This document shows, in pieces, positions 8,448-17,236 of a DNA stretch of 64,000 bases. The notes beneath the pieces are model-generated. The model worked only from the letters and a program-made list of their open reading frames with translations. It made no database searches and had not been told where the DNA came from. The translations under genes were made by a program, and so were the position numbers. Within the stretch, counting starts at the first letter, position 1, and each line of letters begins with the position of its first letter. The DNA comes from Rhodovastum atsumiense (GTDB taxonomy: Bacteria; Pseudomonadota; Alphaproteobacteria; Acetobacterales; Acetobacteraceae): contig NZ_OW485603.1 in assembly GCF_937425535.1 (NCBI RefSeq), positions 62,001-126,000 of the forward strand, given 5' to 3'.

Positions 8448-9454
8448 CCAGGTAGGCCGACATCCCAGGCCTGCCGTCGCGCCACAACTCGTTGCGCGAG
8501 CGAATGAGCATTGTCTCTTGGATTAGTTGCAAAATTGTATTTTTTGATATCGCTTGGAGAGCTTCATTGGTGGTTATATCGCAACGGTTTATTGATCTCA
8601 CAGATGTGAGTATCGGCCATCAGATACTGGATATCCTAAACGCAGAAACTGATGTTCTATGCCTGTGCGAAATATTATAATGTAGAAAGAAAATGCAGAG
8701 GCACTAGGAATTTTGCTGTTAGGCTAATGCAAATACGAAAACTGACCAGTTTCATCAGAATAATCTCAAGAACGATTCGTGTCGTTGACATATGTTGTGA
8801 TATAGATTTGATTGTAGATTTATTTAGCAATACAAAAGTATTTTTATGTTTTAATGACCAAGAAAGACGCCATGTCCAGCACTGACATTCAGTCTCCTTC
8901 TCTCGCTGAACTGCACCGACTTCCTCCCCCGCCGCGTTCGCGGACATCTTCGTCGGGCCGCGCGTGGCGCGCTACGCCCCGGTACGCACCTCCTCGAATC
9001 GCAACTCTGCGGGCGGTCCCGCATAGGCTGGCTAGTTCAACCATTTTTGAAGCGTAATAATTAGCCCGGATCTCGGCATCGGGCTGGCGGAACGTCCAAA
9101 GTCATCAGATCCATGGCCTGCCACCAAGCCGCATGTGCAGGTGCATGCGAGGTTCTGTCGTCGCCACGGCAACTGGACCTGCTCTGTGCCGGGCCGGAGT
9201 AACGCCAAGGAGGCGGGCCGTGGCATGCCTTGGCCAAAGAGGGCTTGTCTCCAGCAGGTCTTACCCGGCCGGCACGTCCCTGCCGGATGCGGAGCCTGCA
9301 AATGGATTGGACCAAAGGAACCAACGCCTGTTCCTACCGGGAACAGGCGCGACAAAGAAGGAAGCCGCAGTTCATGACCTTGAAGAGGAACGACGTACCG
9401 GCCAGGTCCAGCCAGTGCAACGGACGGCCGGACCATGCCGTCGCTCTTTTGAGG
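8448..9454. other. Gene-free gap with an AT-rich core (about 8500-8880)
   Basis: No convincing gene was found between the IS6 end and the first exopolysaccharide gene. The stretch from about 8500 to 8880 is strikingly AT-rich compared with the surrounding DNA (for example GATATAGATTTGATTGTAG near 8800), and its small reading frames resemble nothing known. It may hold the promoter region of the downstream locus, or be remnant foreign DNA. From 8880 to 9454 the composition returns to GC-rich. Confidence 0.5.
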
Positions 9455-10600
9455 ATGCAGGGTGAGCATGACGTGCTGCCGCATTACGGGTTGGATCGCC
9501 GCCCAGAGACCGCCGGCCTCCGCGTCGCCGTGGTCGGCTGCGGCTACTGGGGTTCTAAGCATGTGCGCGTGCTCAGCGCCACGCCCGGCGTGGCGGGTAT
9601 TACCCTTATCGAGCAGGATCTGGCCCTGGCGCGTTCGCTGCAGGTGCGCTTCCCGACCACCACTATCTGCACCAGTCTGAACGAGGCGCTCCCGTATGTG
9701 GACGCGGTCGTCATCGCCACGCCGCCGGAGAGCCATGGTGAACTCGCTCTCGCGGCGTTGCGCGCGCGAAAGCCAGTGCTGGTGGAGAAGCCTCTGACAA
9801 CCTCGCTCGATGAGGCGAGATTGCTCGTCGCTGAGGCTCGCCGTTCCGGAGCCCTGCTGATGGTGGGGCACACCTTTCAGTTCAACCCTGCAGTGCGCGA
9901 GTTGCGCCGCCGCCTACAGGCCGGCGAGTTGGGGGAGATCTACTATATCCATTCAGCACGCCTGAATCTCGGCCTCTATCGGCCCGACGTGAATGTCATC
10001 TGGGATCTCGCCCCGCACGATATCTCCATCCTGAATTTCCTGCTCGATGCCGTGCCGCGCTCGGTGGATGCCTGGGGCGCCTCGCTCGCCTTTGGCGGCA
10101 TCGAGGACATGGCCTATGTGAAATTGCAGTACGACGACCCGAAGGTCACCGGCTACGTCCACCTGTCTTGGCTAGACCCGCGCAAGACGCGTACTGTCAC
10201 CATCGTAGGCAGTCGAAAGATGGCGGTCTATGACGACATGGCCGAGGAGCCGTTGCGGATTTTCGACCGCAGCGTGCATGGCCACGAGGGATCCCCGCCG
10301 TCCCACGAGCGGCCCGCCATGTACCGCTACGGCGACATTGTGGCGCCGTATATTCGCCCGGATGAACCACTAGCCCTGCAGGATCGCCACTTTATTGACA
10401 GCATCCGGCAGAACCGGGTGCCCGAGGCGAGCGGGGAGCAGGCGCTCGGCATCATCGCCGCGCTCGAGGCCATCGACCGTTCGATGCGCAACCGTGGCCA
10501 GGTCACGGTCCCCAGCCTGGCGGAGCTGGAGCCCCGGCGCGATATGCGCCCGCCAGTGGGGGACAGGCACGCCGAGGCAAGCAGCACGGAGATGCGGTAA
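9455..10600 (+). CDS. Gfo/Idh/MocA-family NAD-dependent sugar oxidoreductase
   Basis: The protein has an N-terminal Rossmann fold with the dinucleotide motif VAVVGCGYWGSKHV and the family-typical segment VLVEKPLTTS carrying the E-K-P motif. A C-terminal alpha/beta domain follows, with a HDISILNFLL segment. Such enzymes oxidise the C3 position of nucleotide sugars (WbpB/WlbA type). The adjacent DegT aminotransferase supports synthesis of a 3-amino sugar for the polysaccharide. The start is uncertain: ATG 9455 is used, with GTG 9473 (preceded by AGGGTGAG) and ATG 9374 as alternatives. It lies directly before, and overlaps, the aminotransferase start. The substrate is inferred. Confidence 0.82.
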   Translation: MQGEHDVLPHYGLDRRPETAGLRVAVVGCGYWGSKHVRVLSATPGVAGITLIEQDLALARSLQVRFPTTTICTSLNEALPYVDAVVIATPPESHGELALAALRARKPVLVEKPLTTSLDEARLLVAEARRSGALLMVGHTFQFNPAVRELRRRLQAGELGEIYYIHSARLNLGLYRPDVNVIWDLAPHDISILNFLLDAVPRSVDAWGASLAFGGIEDMAYVKLQYDDPKVTGYVHLSWLDPRKTRTVTIVGSRKMAVYDDMAEEPLRIFDRSVHGHEGSPPSHERPAMYRYGDIVAPYIRPDEPLALQDRHFIDSIRQNRVPEASGEQALGIIAALEAIDRSMRNRGQVTVPSLAELEPRRDMRPPVGDRHAEASSTEMR

Positions 10601-11730
10601 TGGCGGTTCCCTTCCTCGACCTCTCGGCCATGCATGCCGAAGTCGCAGCCGAGATCGACGGTGCCTGGAGATACGTTATCGGAACGAACCGCTTCGTGGG
10701 CGGTCCTGCCGTCGATGCCTTCGAGGCAGAATGGGCCGCCTATTGCGGCACACGACACTGTGTCGGCGTCAGCAGTGGCACCGCTGCCCTCGAACTCGCG
10801 CTTGCGGCGCTCGGCATCGGGCCGGGCGCAGAGGTCGTCCTGCCGGCGAACACCTTCATCGCCACCGCTTCCGCCGTCGTGGCGGCAGGCGCCATGCCGG
10901 TCTTCGCGGATGTGGACCCCGAGACCTTGCTCCTTACGCCCGAGACCATCCGCCCGCAGCTGACATCGCGGACCGCTGCCATCATCGCCGTGCACCTGTT
11001 CGGCCAGCCGGCCGACATGGATGCCATCAACGCTCTTGCGGAGCAATGTGGGCTCTGCGTCATCGAGGATGCCGCACAGGCGCATGGCGCGACCTGGCGG
11101 GGGCGCAGGGCGGGCAGCCTGTCGCGGGTGGGCTGCTTCAGCTTCTATCCCGGTAAGAATCTCGGTGCTTTCGGCGATGCCGGCGCCGTGGTCACGGACG
11201 ACGTGATCCTCGCAGATCGCATCCGTGCGATGAGCAATCATGGACGCCAGGGCAACGATCCCTACCAGCACGACATCCTCGGCGGCAACCACCGCTTGGA
11301 CGCGCTGCAGGCGGCCGTCCTTTCCGTCAAGCTGCGCCGCCTGGACAACTGGAACGCGGCGCGCCGCCACGCCGCCTCGATCTATGCGACGGCGCTGAAG
11401 GGGCTGCCGGTCCGCATGGTCCGGGTCGCCCCCGATGCGGAAAGCAGCTACCACCTCGCCGTAATCCGCGCGACGGCGCGCGATGCGCTCCGCAGCGCCC
11501 TCGCCGCCGCCGGCATCGGCACCGGCATCCATTATCCGATCCCCTGCCACCTGCAGGCGCCGTTCCGCTCGGTGCAGCAAGTTCCCTTGCCGGCTGCCGA
11601 ACGCGCGGCGCGCGAGGTCCTCTCACTGCCCATCTATCCGCACATCAGCGATGCGCAGCTCCGCGAGGTGGCCGGCACCGTTGCGGAGATCGTGGCGGAG
11701 CCCATCATTCCGCGGATCGGAGCCGGCTGA
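10600..11730 (+). CDS. DegT/DnrJ/EryC1/StrS-family PLP aminotransferase (376 aa)
   Basis: This is a sugar aminotransferase using pyridoxal phosphate. The Schiff-base lysine lies in CFSFYPGKNLGAFGDAGA at about residue 185. The upstream segments SSGTAALELALAALGIGPGAEV and IEDAAQAHGA are characteristic. Length is standard. It is likely to aminate the keto-sugar made by the preceding oxidoreductase (WbpE-like role), giving an amino sugar precursor for exopolysaccharide. It overlaps its neighbours at both ends (start at the last base of the oxidoreductase stop; ATG of the next gene in its own stop), so translation is probably coupled. Confidence 0.9.
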   Translation: MAVPFLDLSAMHAEVAAEIDGAWRYVIGTNRFVGGPAVDAFEAEWAAYCGTRHCVGVSSGTAALELALAALGIGPGAEVVLPANTFIATASAVVAAGAMPVFADVDPETLLLTPETIRPQLTSRTAAIIAVHLFGQPADMDAINALAEQCGLCVIEDAAQAHGATWRGRRAGSLSRVGCFSFYPGKNLGAFGDAGAVVTDDVILADRIRAMSNHGRQGNDPYQHDILGGNHRLDALQAAVLSVKLRRLDNWNAARRHAASIYATALKGLPVRMVRVAPDAESSYHLAVIRATARDALRSALAAAGIGTGIHYPIPCHLQAPFRSVQQVPLPAAERAAREVLSLPIYPHISDAQLREVAGTVAEIVAEPIIPRIGAG

Positions 11731-12449
11731 TGCGGCCGGCAAAGATCGCGCTGGAGACCGCGCAGGCCGGTGCAGGCCCGGTCCAGTCCTGGCCCGCCAT
11801 GACCGAGGCAGGCCACTGGTCTCCCGGCCAGCCTAGCCTTGCCAAGCGCAGCCTGGACATCTGCCTGGCGCTGGTTACTCTGCTGTTGTTCTCGCCCGTG
11901 ATGGCGCTGGCGGCCATCCTGGTGCGGATGTCGGGAGCGGGTCCTGTGTTGCTGCGGCAGACCCGGGTCGGCCGACACGAACGGCGCTTCGAAATGCTGA
12001 AGTTCCGCACGATGCACGCCAATGCCGATGATCGCGCCATGCGGGCCATGATCGCACGGGAACTCAGCGGTGACCGTTCAGTCGGCGGCAGTGAGGGCGT
12101 GTTCAAGCTCAAGGACGACCCGCGCATCACCCCGGTCGGGCGCTGGCTGCGCCGCCTGAGCATCGATGAACTGCCGCAGCTCCTCAACGTGCTCCGCGGC
12201 GACATGTCCATGGTGGGCCCGCGCCCCTCCCTGCCCTGGGAGGTGGAGATGTTCACGCCCGAGCAGCGGCGCCGGCACGAATGCCTGCCGGGCATCACCG
12301 GCCTCTGGCAGGTGAGCGGCCGGAGCCGCCTTTCGACACCGGAGATGCTCGAACTGGATCTGGTCTATCTGCGCGAGCAGTCGCTGCGACTCGATCTCCG
12401 CATCCTCCTCCGCACGCCCACCGCGGTGCTGTTCGACCGGAGCGTCTGA
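11730..12449 (+). CDS. Initiating sugar-phosphate transferase (polyprenyl-P type, 239 aa)
   Basis: This is a bacterial sugar transferase of the ExoY/WbaP catalytic class. It moves a sugar-1-phosphate from a nucleotide sugar to undecaprenyl phosphate, the first membrane step of exopolysaccharide synthesis. One membrane segment lies at about residues 44-66. It is followed by conserved motifs VLLRQTRVGRHERRFEMLKFRTM and ELPQLLNVLRGDMSMVGPRPS, and ends with the PGITGLWQVSGRS block. Its 239 residues match the short, catalytic-only form. Start and stop overlap both neighbours. Confidence 0.92.
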   Translation: MRPAKIALETAQAGAGPVQSWPAMTEAGHWSPGQPSLAKRSLDICLALVTLLLFSPVMALAAILVRMSGAGPVLLRQTRVGRHERRFEMLKFRTMHANADDRAMRAMIARELSGDRSVGGSEGVFKLKDDPRITPVGRWLRRLSIDELPQLLNVLRGDMSMVGPRPSLPWEVEMFTPEQRRRHECLPGITGLWQVSGRSRLSTPEMLELDLVYLREQSLRLDLRILLRTPTAVLFDRSV

Positions 12450-13528
12450 TGACCGTCCCCGGCCTGAAACGCCGGCAGGAAGCCGCCTGCCGCGCGGTGC
12501 CCCGGCTCATTGAGCCCGACCGCGACGCATCCTGGGCGGCGGTGGCGGACCACCCGCTCACCGGCCTGTTCTCATCGGCGCCCTGGGCGCGCGCGGTCGC
12601 GGGCACCTACGGCTTCACCATTTCCGCCGCCGTGCAGGAAGGGGCGGACGGGGCGACCTCGGCCTTGCTCTTCTCCCACGTCTCCGACCTCCGGGGCGAC
12701 AGGATCGTTTGCGGGCCGTTCTGCGACTACTGCGATCCCCTCCTCGACGACAGCGCCGCCTGGGAGGATCTCGTCGCCCCCCTGATGGCCCTGGGGATTC
12801 CGATCACCTTGCGGTGCCTGCGCAACACCATTCCCGCGCAGGATCGGCGCTTCTCGTTCGCTGGCCGGGCGGCCTGGCACGGAATTCATCTCGCCCGTCC
12901 CGAGGCGGAGCTTTGGCAGGGCCTCGACGGATCCGCCCGCCAGAACGTGCGCAAGGCGCAGCGCCTCGGCGTGACGGTGCGCGAGGGCCGCAGTCTCGAG
13001 GACGTGCGGACTTTCTTCGACATGCACTGCCATGTGCGCAAGACGAAGTATCGGCTGCTGCCGCAGCCTTTCGCGCTGTTCGAGGCGCTGCATGCGAATT
13101 TCGCCCCCGAAGACCGTCTCTGTGTCATGCTGGCTGAATGTAACGGCGCGGTGGTTGCGGGCATCCTCTTCCTGATCTGGCGTGATACGCTTTACTACAA
13201 GTTCAACGCCTCGACTGACCGGCAGACCTGCCCCAACGACCTCCTCGTCTGGGAAGGCATACGCTTCGGCCAGCGTCGCGGGCTGATGCGTTTCGATTTC
13301 GGCGCGTCCGACTACGTTCAACCCGGGTTGCTGCGCTACAAGCGGAAATTTGCGACCGAGGAGTCCGAGATCCTGCGCCTGCGCTGGCAGCCGCCCGGCT
13401 ATGCCGACCCGCGGGCCGAGCAGGCGGGCTTTGCCCTGTCGCGGATGACGCAGTTGCTGACTGAGCCTGGAGTGCCCGATGTCATCACCCGTGCGGCAGG
13501 TGAGGCTTTTTATGCCCAGTTCTGCTGA
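12449..13528 (+). CDS. FemAB/GNAT-like acyltransferase in polysaccharide locus (359 aa)
   Basis: The ATG at 12449 overlaps the previous stop and is preferred over upstream in-frame codons, which would fall inside the transferase gene. The C-terminal half has the fold pattern of FemAB-related N-acyltransferases (residues about 165-330: ARQNVRKAQRLGVTVREG, then VVAGILFLIWRDTLYYKFNAS and FDFGASDYVQPGLLRYKRKF). Homologues in polysaccharide loci are thought to transfer amino-acyl or acyl groups to amino sugars. The substrate cannot be told from sequence. A second, different FemAB-like gene is at 26165. Confidence 0.75.
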   Translation: MTVPGLKRRQEAACRAVPRLIEPDRDASWAAVADHPLTGLFSSAPWARAVAGTYGFTISAAVQEGADGATSALLFSHVSDLRGDRIVCGPFCDYCDPLLDDSAAWEDLVAPLMALGIPITLRCLRNTIPAQDRRFSFAGRAAWHGIHLARPEAELWQGLDGSARQNVRKAQRLGVTVREGRSLEDVRTFFDMHCHVRKTKYRLLPQPFALFEALHANFAPEDRLCVMLAECNGAVVAGILFLIWRDTLYYKFNASTDRQTCPNDLLVWEGIRFGQRRGLMRFDFGASDYVQPGLLRYKRKFATEESEILRLRWQPPGYADPRAEQAGFALSRMTQLLTEPGVPDVITRAAGEAFYAQFC

Positions 13529-13552
13529 GCTGCGGCTGCCTGACGCGCCGTG

Positions 13553-14932
13553 ATGGAAATGGTTTTTCTGGTTGGGATGCTGGGGTTGGCGATCTTCGCC
13601 GCCATCCTCGCCCGGCCGCTCTTTGGCGCCTGCCTGTTCCTTTTCGGCAATCCGCTGCTCGTCGGCATTGCTCGAGGCGAGATAGGAACGGTTCTAAGGC
13701 CGAATGAAATTCTCCTGCTGTTCATTCTTGGTGCGATATCGCTACGGATCCTGTTGCTGATGGTCTGCGCGCGCTATAAGGCGCCGCGCTTTGACAGTAT
13801 GGATGCCGCCCTGCTCGCCCTGGTGGCCACGGGGTCGGCACTGCCTTTGGTTTTGCAGCAGATACGAAACATTTCACCAAGCGCAGATGACCTGCTTTAT
13901 GCAGCTGTGCTAGTTAAATACTATGCCCTGTTCCGGCTGTTCCGCGGCTGCGTGAGGAATGAGGCTGACGTGCTCGTATGTTTGAAGGTGTCCTTCGCCG
14001 CTGCGGCGCTGGTGGCGGTGGTCGCCATCCTGCAGGTTGCTCACTTCTTCGGCATCGCAGAATTCTTGCTAGCCTATTACGATTCGCCATTCGAGGGCCA
14101 TCAGGGAGTCATAACGACCCGGGCGACTTCCACGATTGCCTCCACCTTCGGGTTCGGCGATCTCATGATCATCAACCTTGTCGCGGTGCTCGCGCTGATG
14201 CGCCTGCGCAATCGGGTGAACTGGACGCTCGGCAGCGCCGCGGTACTGTTCCTGGTAGGCTGCGTCGTCTCGGGAACGATTTCAGTCTACCTCGGACTGG
14301 CCGTCGCTCTGCTTGCCTTCGGCCTGCTCACGCGCAGCCTCCATCGCCTCCTGCCCGCCAGCATCGCCGCAGCCGCCGTTGCCGCCCTCGCCTTCTGGCC
14401 GGTCATCGAGAACAGACTTGAGGGCTTCACCCGTCTCTCCGGGATGCCAAGTAGCTGGGAAGGGCGGCAGGCAAATCTCGAGCGCTTGGTCCTCCCCGCG
14501 CTGGCCTGGAATGACAAATGGCTGTTCGGTGTGCAGCCCGCACCTCGGATCCCGGCGCCCGAGGCCTGGCGGGAGATGGTCTATATCGAGAGCGGCTATT
14601 TGTGGCTGCTGTGGATCGGAGGCGTGCCTTTCCTGCTCGCGTTCTTCGGGTTCACCGCCTTCGCCCTGTACCGGCTTGCGCAGGTCGCACGGCGGCGCAC
14701 GGATGTGGTCGAGTGCGCCGCCACGGCTGGGTTCTGCTGGGTCGCCGCAATGGCAGTGCTGATGCTCTTCGATCCGCACCTGACAATCCGGGGCGGCGCC
14801 GACCTCTTCTTCCCACTGCTGGCCCTCGCCCTGGTCCCCGCGGCTTCCACCCGGCAGTCAGCACCTCACACCATCCTGCCGGAGCGGTTCTGCCAGCCGG
14901 GCCTGGAGAAGGATCTCGCATGGAAGCGTTGA
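13553..14932 (+). CDS. Wzy-like polysaccharide polymerase / O-antigen ligase-family membrane protein
   Basis: The product is a polytopic membrane protein of about 459 residues with roughly ten or more hydrophobic segments. It has a large periplasmic loop near residues 285-345 (SGMPSSWEGRQANLERLVLPALAWNDKWLFG). This topology and the locus context point to the Wzy/O-antigen ligase superfamily, which polymerises lipid-linked repeat units at the periplasmic face. Sequence in this family is poorly conserved, so the call rests mainly on topology and neighbours. A GTG at 13550 directly before the ATG is an alternative start. Its 3' end overlaps the next gene by 13 bases. Confidence 0.72.
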   Translation: MEMVFLVGMLGLAIFAAILARPLFGACLFLFGNPLLVGIARGEIGTVLRPNEILLLFILGAISLRILLLMVCARYKAPRFDSMDAALLALVATGSALPLVLQQIRNISPSADDLLYAAVLVKYYALFRLFRGCVRNEADVLVCLKVSFAAAALVAVVAILQVAHFFGIAEFLLAYYDSPFEGHQGVITTRATSTIASTFGFGDLMIINLVAVLALMRLRNRVNWTLGSAAVLFLVGCVVSGTISVYLGLAVALLAFGLLTRSLHRLLPASIAAAAVAALAFWPVIENRLEGFTRLSGMPSSWEGRQANLERLVLPALAWNDKWLFGVQPAPRIPAPEAWREMVYIESGYLWLLWIGGVPFLLAFFGFTAFALYRLAQVARRRTDVVECAATAGFCWVAAMAVLMLFDPHLTIRGGADLFFPLLALALVPAASTRQSAPHTILPERFCQPGLEKDLAWKR

Positions 14933-17166
14933 ACTTGCCACGTCCTGCAGGGCCAATCGTGGAACCGACTGGTGTGACGGCAAGGCCAGCTACGGACGTC
15001 ATCAGCCTCCTCGCTGTCATAAGCGCGCTACGGCGACACAAACGGCTGATACTCCTGACCATGTTGCTGACCAACCTGCTGGTGGTCGCGGCCGCAGCCG
15101 CCCTGGCGGTCCGCCCGCACTACACGGCGACGGCAACGCTGATGATCAACTCGACCCCCCTGCAGGCTGTGGAGGGAGACGGCCTCGTAAGGCCGTCTGC
15201 CAGCCAGGCGAATGATTCGACGTGGGTTCCGACGCAGGCAAGCCTCCTGCGCTCGCCTCTGCTCATCGCCCAGGTGATCGGGGCACTGGGCCTGGAGCAG
15301 GACCCGGAGATCAGACCGCGTCTCTCCGTCCGTGAGCGGCTGCGGCAGGGTGTGAGTGCCGTCCTGGAGTTCGGCGGCTTTGCCACCTGGTTGCCGCCTC
15401 TGCCGAAGCTGGAGCCGCTGTCCGATACGGAGGCGGCCGTGCCAAGATTCCTTGAACGGCTCTCGGTCGGGCAACAGCGCGAGTCACGCCTGATCACAGT
15501 GTCCTACCGGTCGACCTCGCCTGCGAAGGCCGCCCGGGTCGCCAATGCCGTTGTGCACCAGTATCTTGACGAACGGGCCAGGGCGAAGCGGGACACCGTG
15601 GACCGGACCTATCAATGGACAAGCGAGCGCCTGACGGAGTTGCGCCGTCAGCTTCAGGAATCGGAAGCGGCTGCTACCGATTTCATGGCAACATACGGAC
15701 TGGGGCGACCGGGCAGCAGCATGCCGGACGCGAACCAGCCGCCCAGCTTACGGCGCGAACTGGCTGCCGCCCGGACCGAGAGGGCGTCCAAGGAGGCGCG
15801 CCTCGCGCAGCTAAGGGACCTGCAGGCGCACGGGGAAAGTTACGACTCCCTGCCGGAGGTGGCGGGGTCCGCCATCATCCAGAGCCTCCAGAACCAGGCC
15901 AACCAGTTGCAGGCCCAATTGGCGCAGGTCTCCGCTATCTACGGGGATCAGCATCCCTCGGTGCGCGAGGTCGCGGCGCAGAGGGACGCGATCCGCCGAC
16001 GCATCGCCTCCGAAACGGCGCACATTGTGCGCGGCCTCACCAATGAGGCACAGCGGGCGCGCAACCGGGAACGCGATATGGAGCAGGCGATCCGCACCAG
16101 CCTGCAGGAGAATGCGGTGTCGGAGGGTGCGGCGGTGCGTCTGACGGAACTGACGCGCGTGATCGACACCCAGAGCGAGCTCTATCGGTCGCTGCTCGGC
16201 CGTCTTGAGGAACTCGGCAAGCAGCGCGCCCTGGCCGGCGCCGACGCCGAACTCGTCGCCGCCGCCATGATCCCGCGCGAACCGGATTTCCCGAAGCTGT
16301 GGCTGCTGCTGAGCGGTGGGCTGGCCGGTTCCATGATCCTCGCCTTAGGCCTGGTGGCGTTGGCGGAGCATCTCGACCGGGGTATGCGCGCTTCCCACGA
16401 TGTGGAACGTGCGTTGGGTCTGCCTACTTTCGCGCTCGTACCGCGGGTGAAGACCGGGCGCCTCGGCCCGCCGCACTGTCATGTCATCGAGCGGCGACCA
16501 TCCGCCTATGCGGAGGCAATACGTGCCCTGTTGCTCGGCATCCTGCATGCGTCGCGGCAGACAGCCAGAGTCCTGCTTGTGACCTCGGCTTGGCCGGAGG
16601 AAGGAAAGACGACCCTCACCGTTAGCCTAGCCGCCATGGCCGCCCGCAGCGGTCGCCGCACGGTAGTCGTGGACCTTGACACGCGACGGCCGGGTGTTGC
16701 GCGGGAACTCGGCCTCCGCGTGGAAGCTGGCGTCGCTGAGTATGTGCGCGACCGCCGGCCGCTCGAGGACGTCATCCTCGCCTGCCAGGGCGAGCCGAAC
16801 CTGCATGTCGTCGCCCTGCGGGAGTCGCTCGAAGATCCCGCTTTGATCCTCGACTCACACCGCCTCAGCGAACTCGTCTCGCATCTTCGGCGCCATTTCG
16901 ATTTCGTGCTGCTCGACCTGCCCCCCACGCTCGGCGTCACCGACGCGCCGGCGGTCGCATCGCTCGCCGATGCGGCGCTCTTCGTCGTGCGCTGGGGCAG
17001 CACCACGGAAAGCGCTGCGTTGAATGGCATTGCACCCCTCGAACGGGCAGGAGCAAACGTTCTCGGTTGCGTCCTGACGCAGGTGGATCTGCGGCGCCAT
17101 GCGCTCTACGGCTATCACGACGCGGGCCAGTTCTACCGAAACTACAAGAGGTATTTCCGTCAGTGA
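14920..17166 (+). CDS. Polysaccharide co-polymerase / BY-kinase (Wzz plus tyrosine kinase, 748 aa)
   Basis: This is an ExoP/Wzc-type chain-length regulator and tyrosine autokinase. The N-terminal Wzz domain is anchored by a membrane helix at about residues 45-65. A long periplasmic coiled-coil region (about 240-450) follows, then a second membrane helix (about 468-488). The cytoplasmic kinase has a Walker A loop (SAWPEEGKTTLT), Walker A' (VVVDLDTRRP) and Walker B (FVLLDLPP). The C-terminus carries a tyrosine cluster (YGYHD..FYRNYKRYF) as in autophosphorylating BY-kinases. ATG 14920 is chosen because earlier in-frame codons lie inside the polymerase gene. Confidence 0.92.
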   Translation: MEALNLPRPAGPIVEPTGVTARPATDVISLLAVISALRRHKRLILLTMLLTNLLVVAAAAALAVRPHYTATATLMINSTPLQAVEGDGLVRPSASQANDSTWVPTQASLLRSPLLIAQVIGALGLEQDPEIRPRLSVRERLRQGVSAVLEFGGFATWLPPLPKLEPLSDTEAAVPRFLERLSVGQQRESRLITVSYRSTSPAKAARVANAVVHQYLDERARAKRDTVDRTYQWTSERLTELRRQLQESEAAATDFMATYGLGRPGSSMPDANQPPSLRRELAAARTERASKEARLAQLRDLQAHGESYDSLPEVAGSAIIQSLQNQANQLQAQLAQVSAIYGDQHPSVREVAAQRDAIRRRIASETAHIVRGLTNEAQRARNRERDMEQAIRTSLQENAVSEGAAVRLTELTRVIDTQSELYRSLLGRLEELGKQRALAGADAELVAAAMIPREPDFPKLWLLLSGGLAGSMILALGLVALAEHLDRGMRASHDVERALGLPTFALVPRVKTGRLGPPHCHVIERRPSAYAEAIRALLLGILHASRQTARVLLVTSAWPEEGKTTLTVSLAAMAARSGRRTVVVDLDTRRPGVARELGLRVEAGVAEYVRDRRPLEDVILACQGEPNLHVVALRESLEDPALILDSHRLSELVSHLRRHFDFVLLDLPPTLGVTDAPAVASLADAALFVVRWGSTTESAALNGIAPLERAGANVLGCVLTQVDLRRHALYGYHDAGQFYRNYKRYFRQ

Positions 17167-17236
17167 TCACCCTTTGGGATGGATGCCCAAGACCACGTCG
17201 CGCAGACTGCGGCCGGCATGCCGGAGCGTTGCGAGC

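Noticed and set aside
9230-9454. N-terminal extension of the Gfo/Idh/MocA gene
   Set aside because: The extra residues precede the Rossmann fold by more than 75 residues and look non-coding; no ribosome-binding site supports that start.
14518-14919. N-terminal extension of the BY-kinase gene
   Set aside because: It lies wholly inside the polymerase gene in another frame; the Wzz domain begins after ATG 14920.
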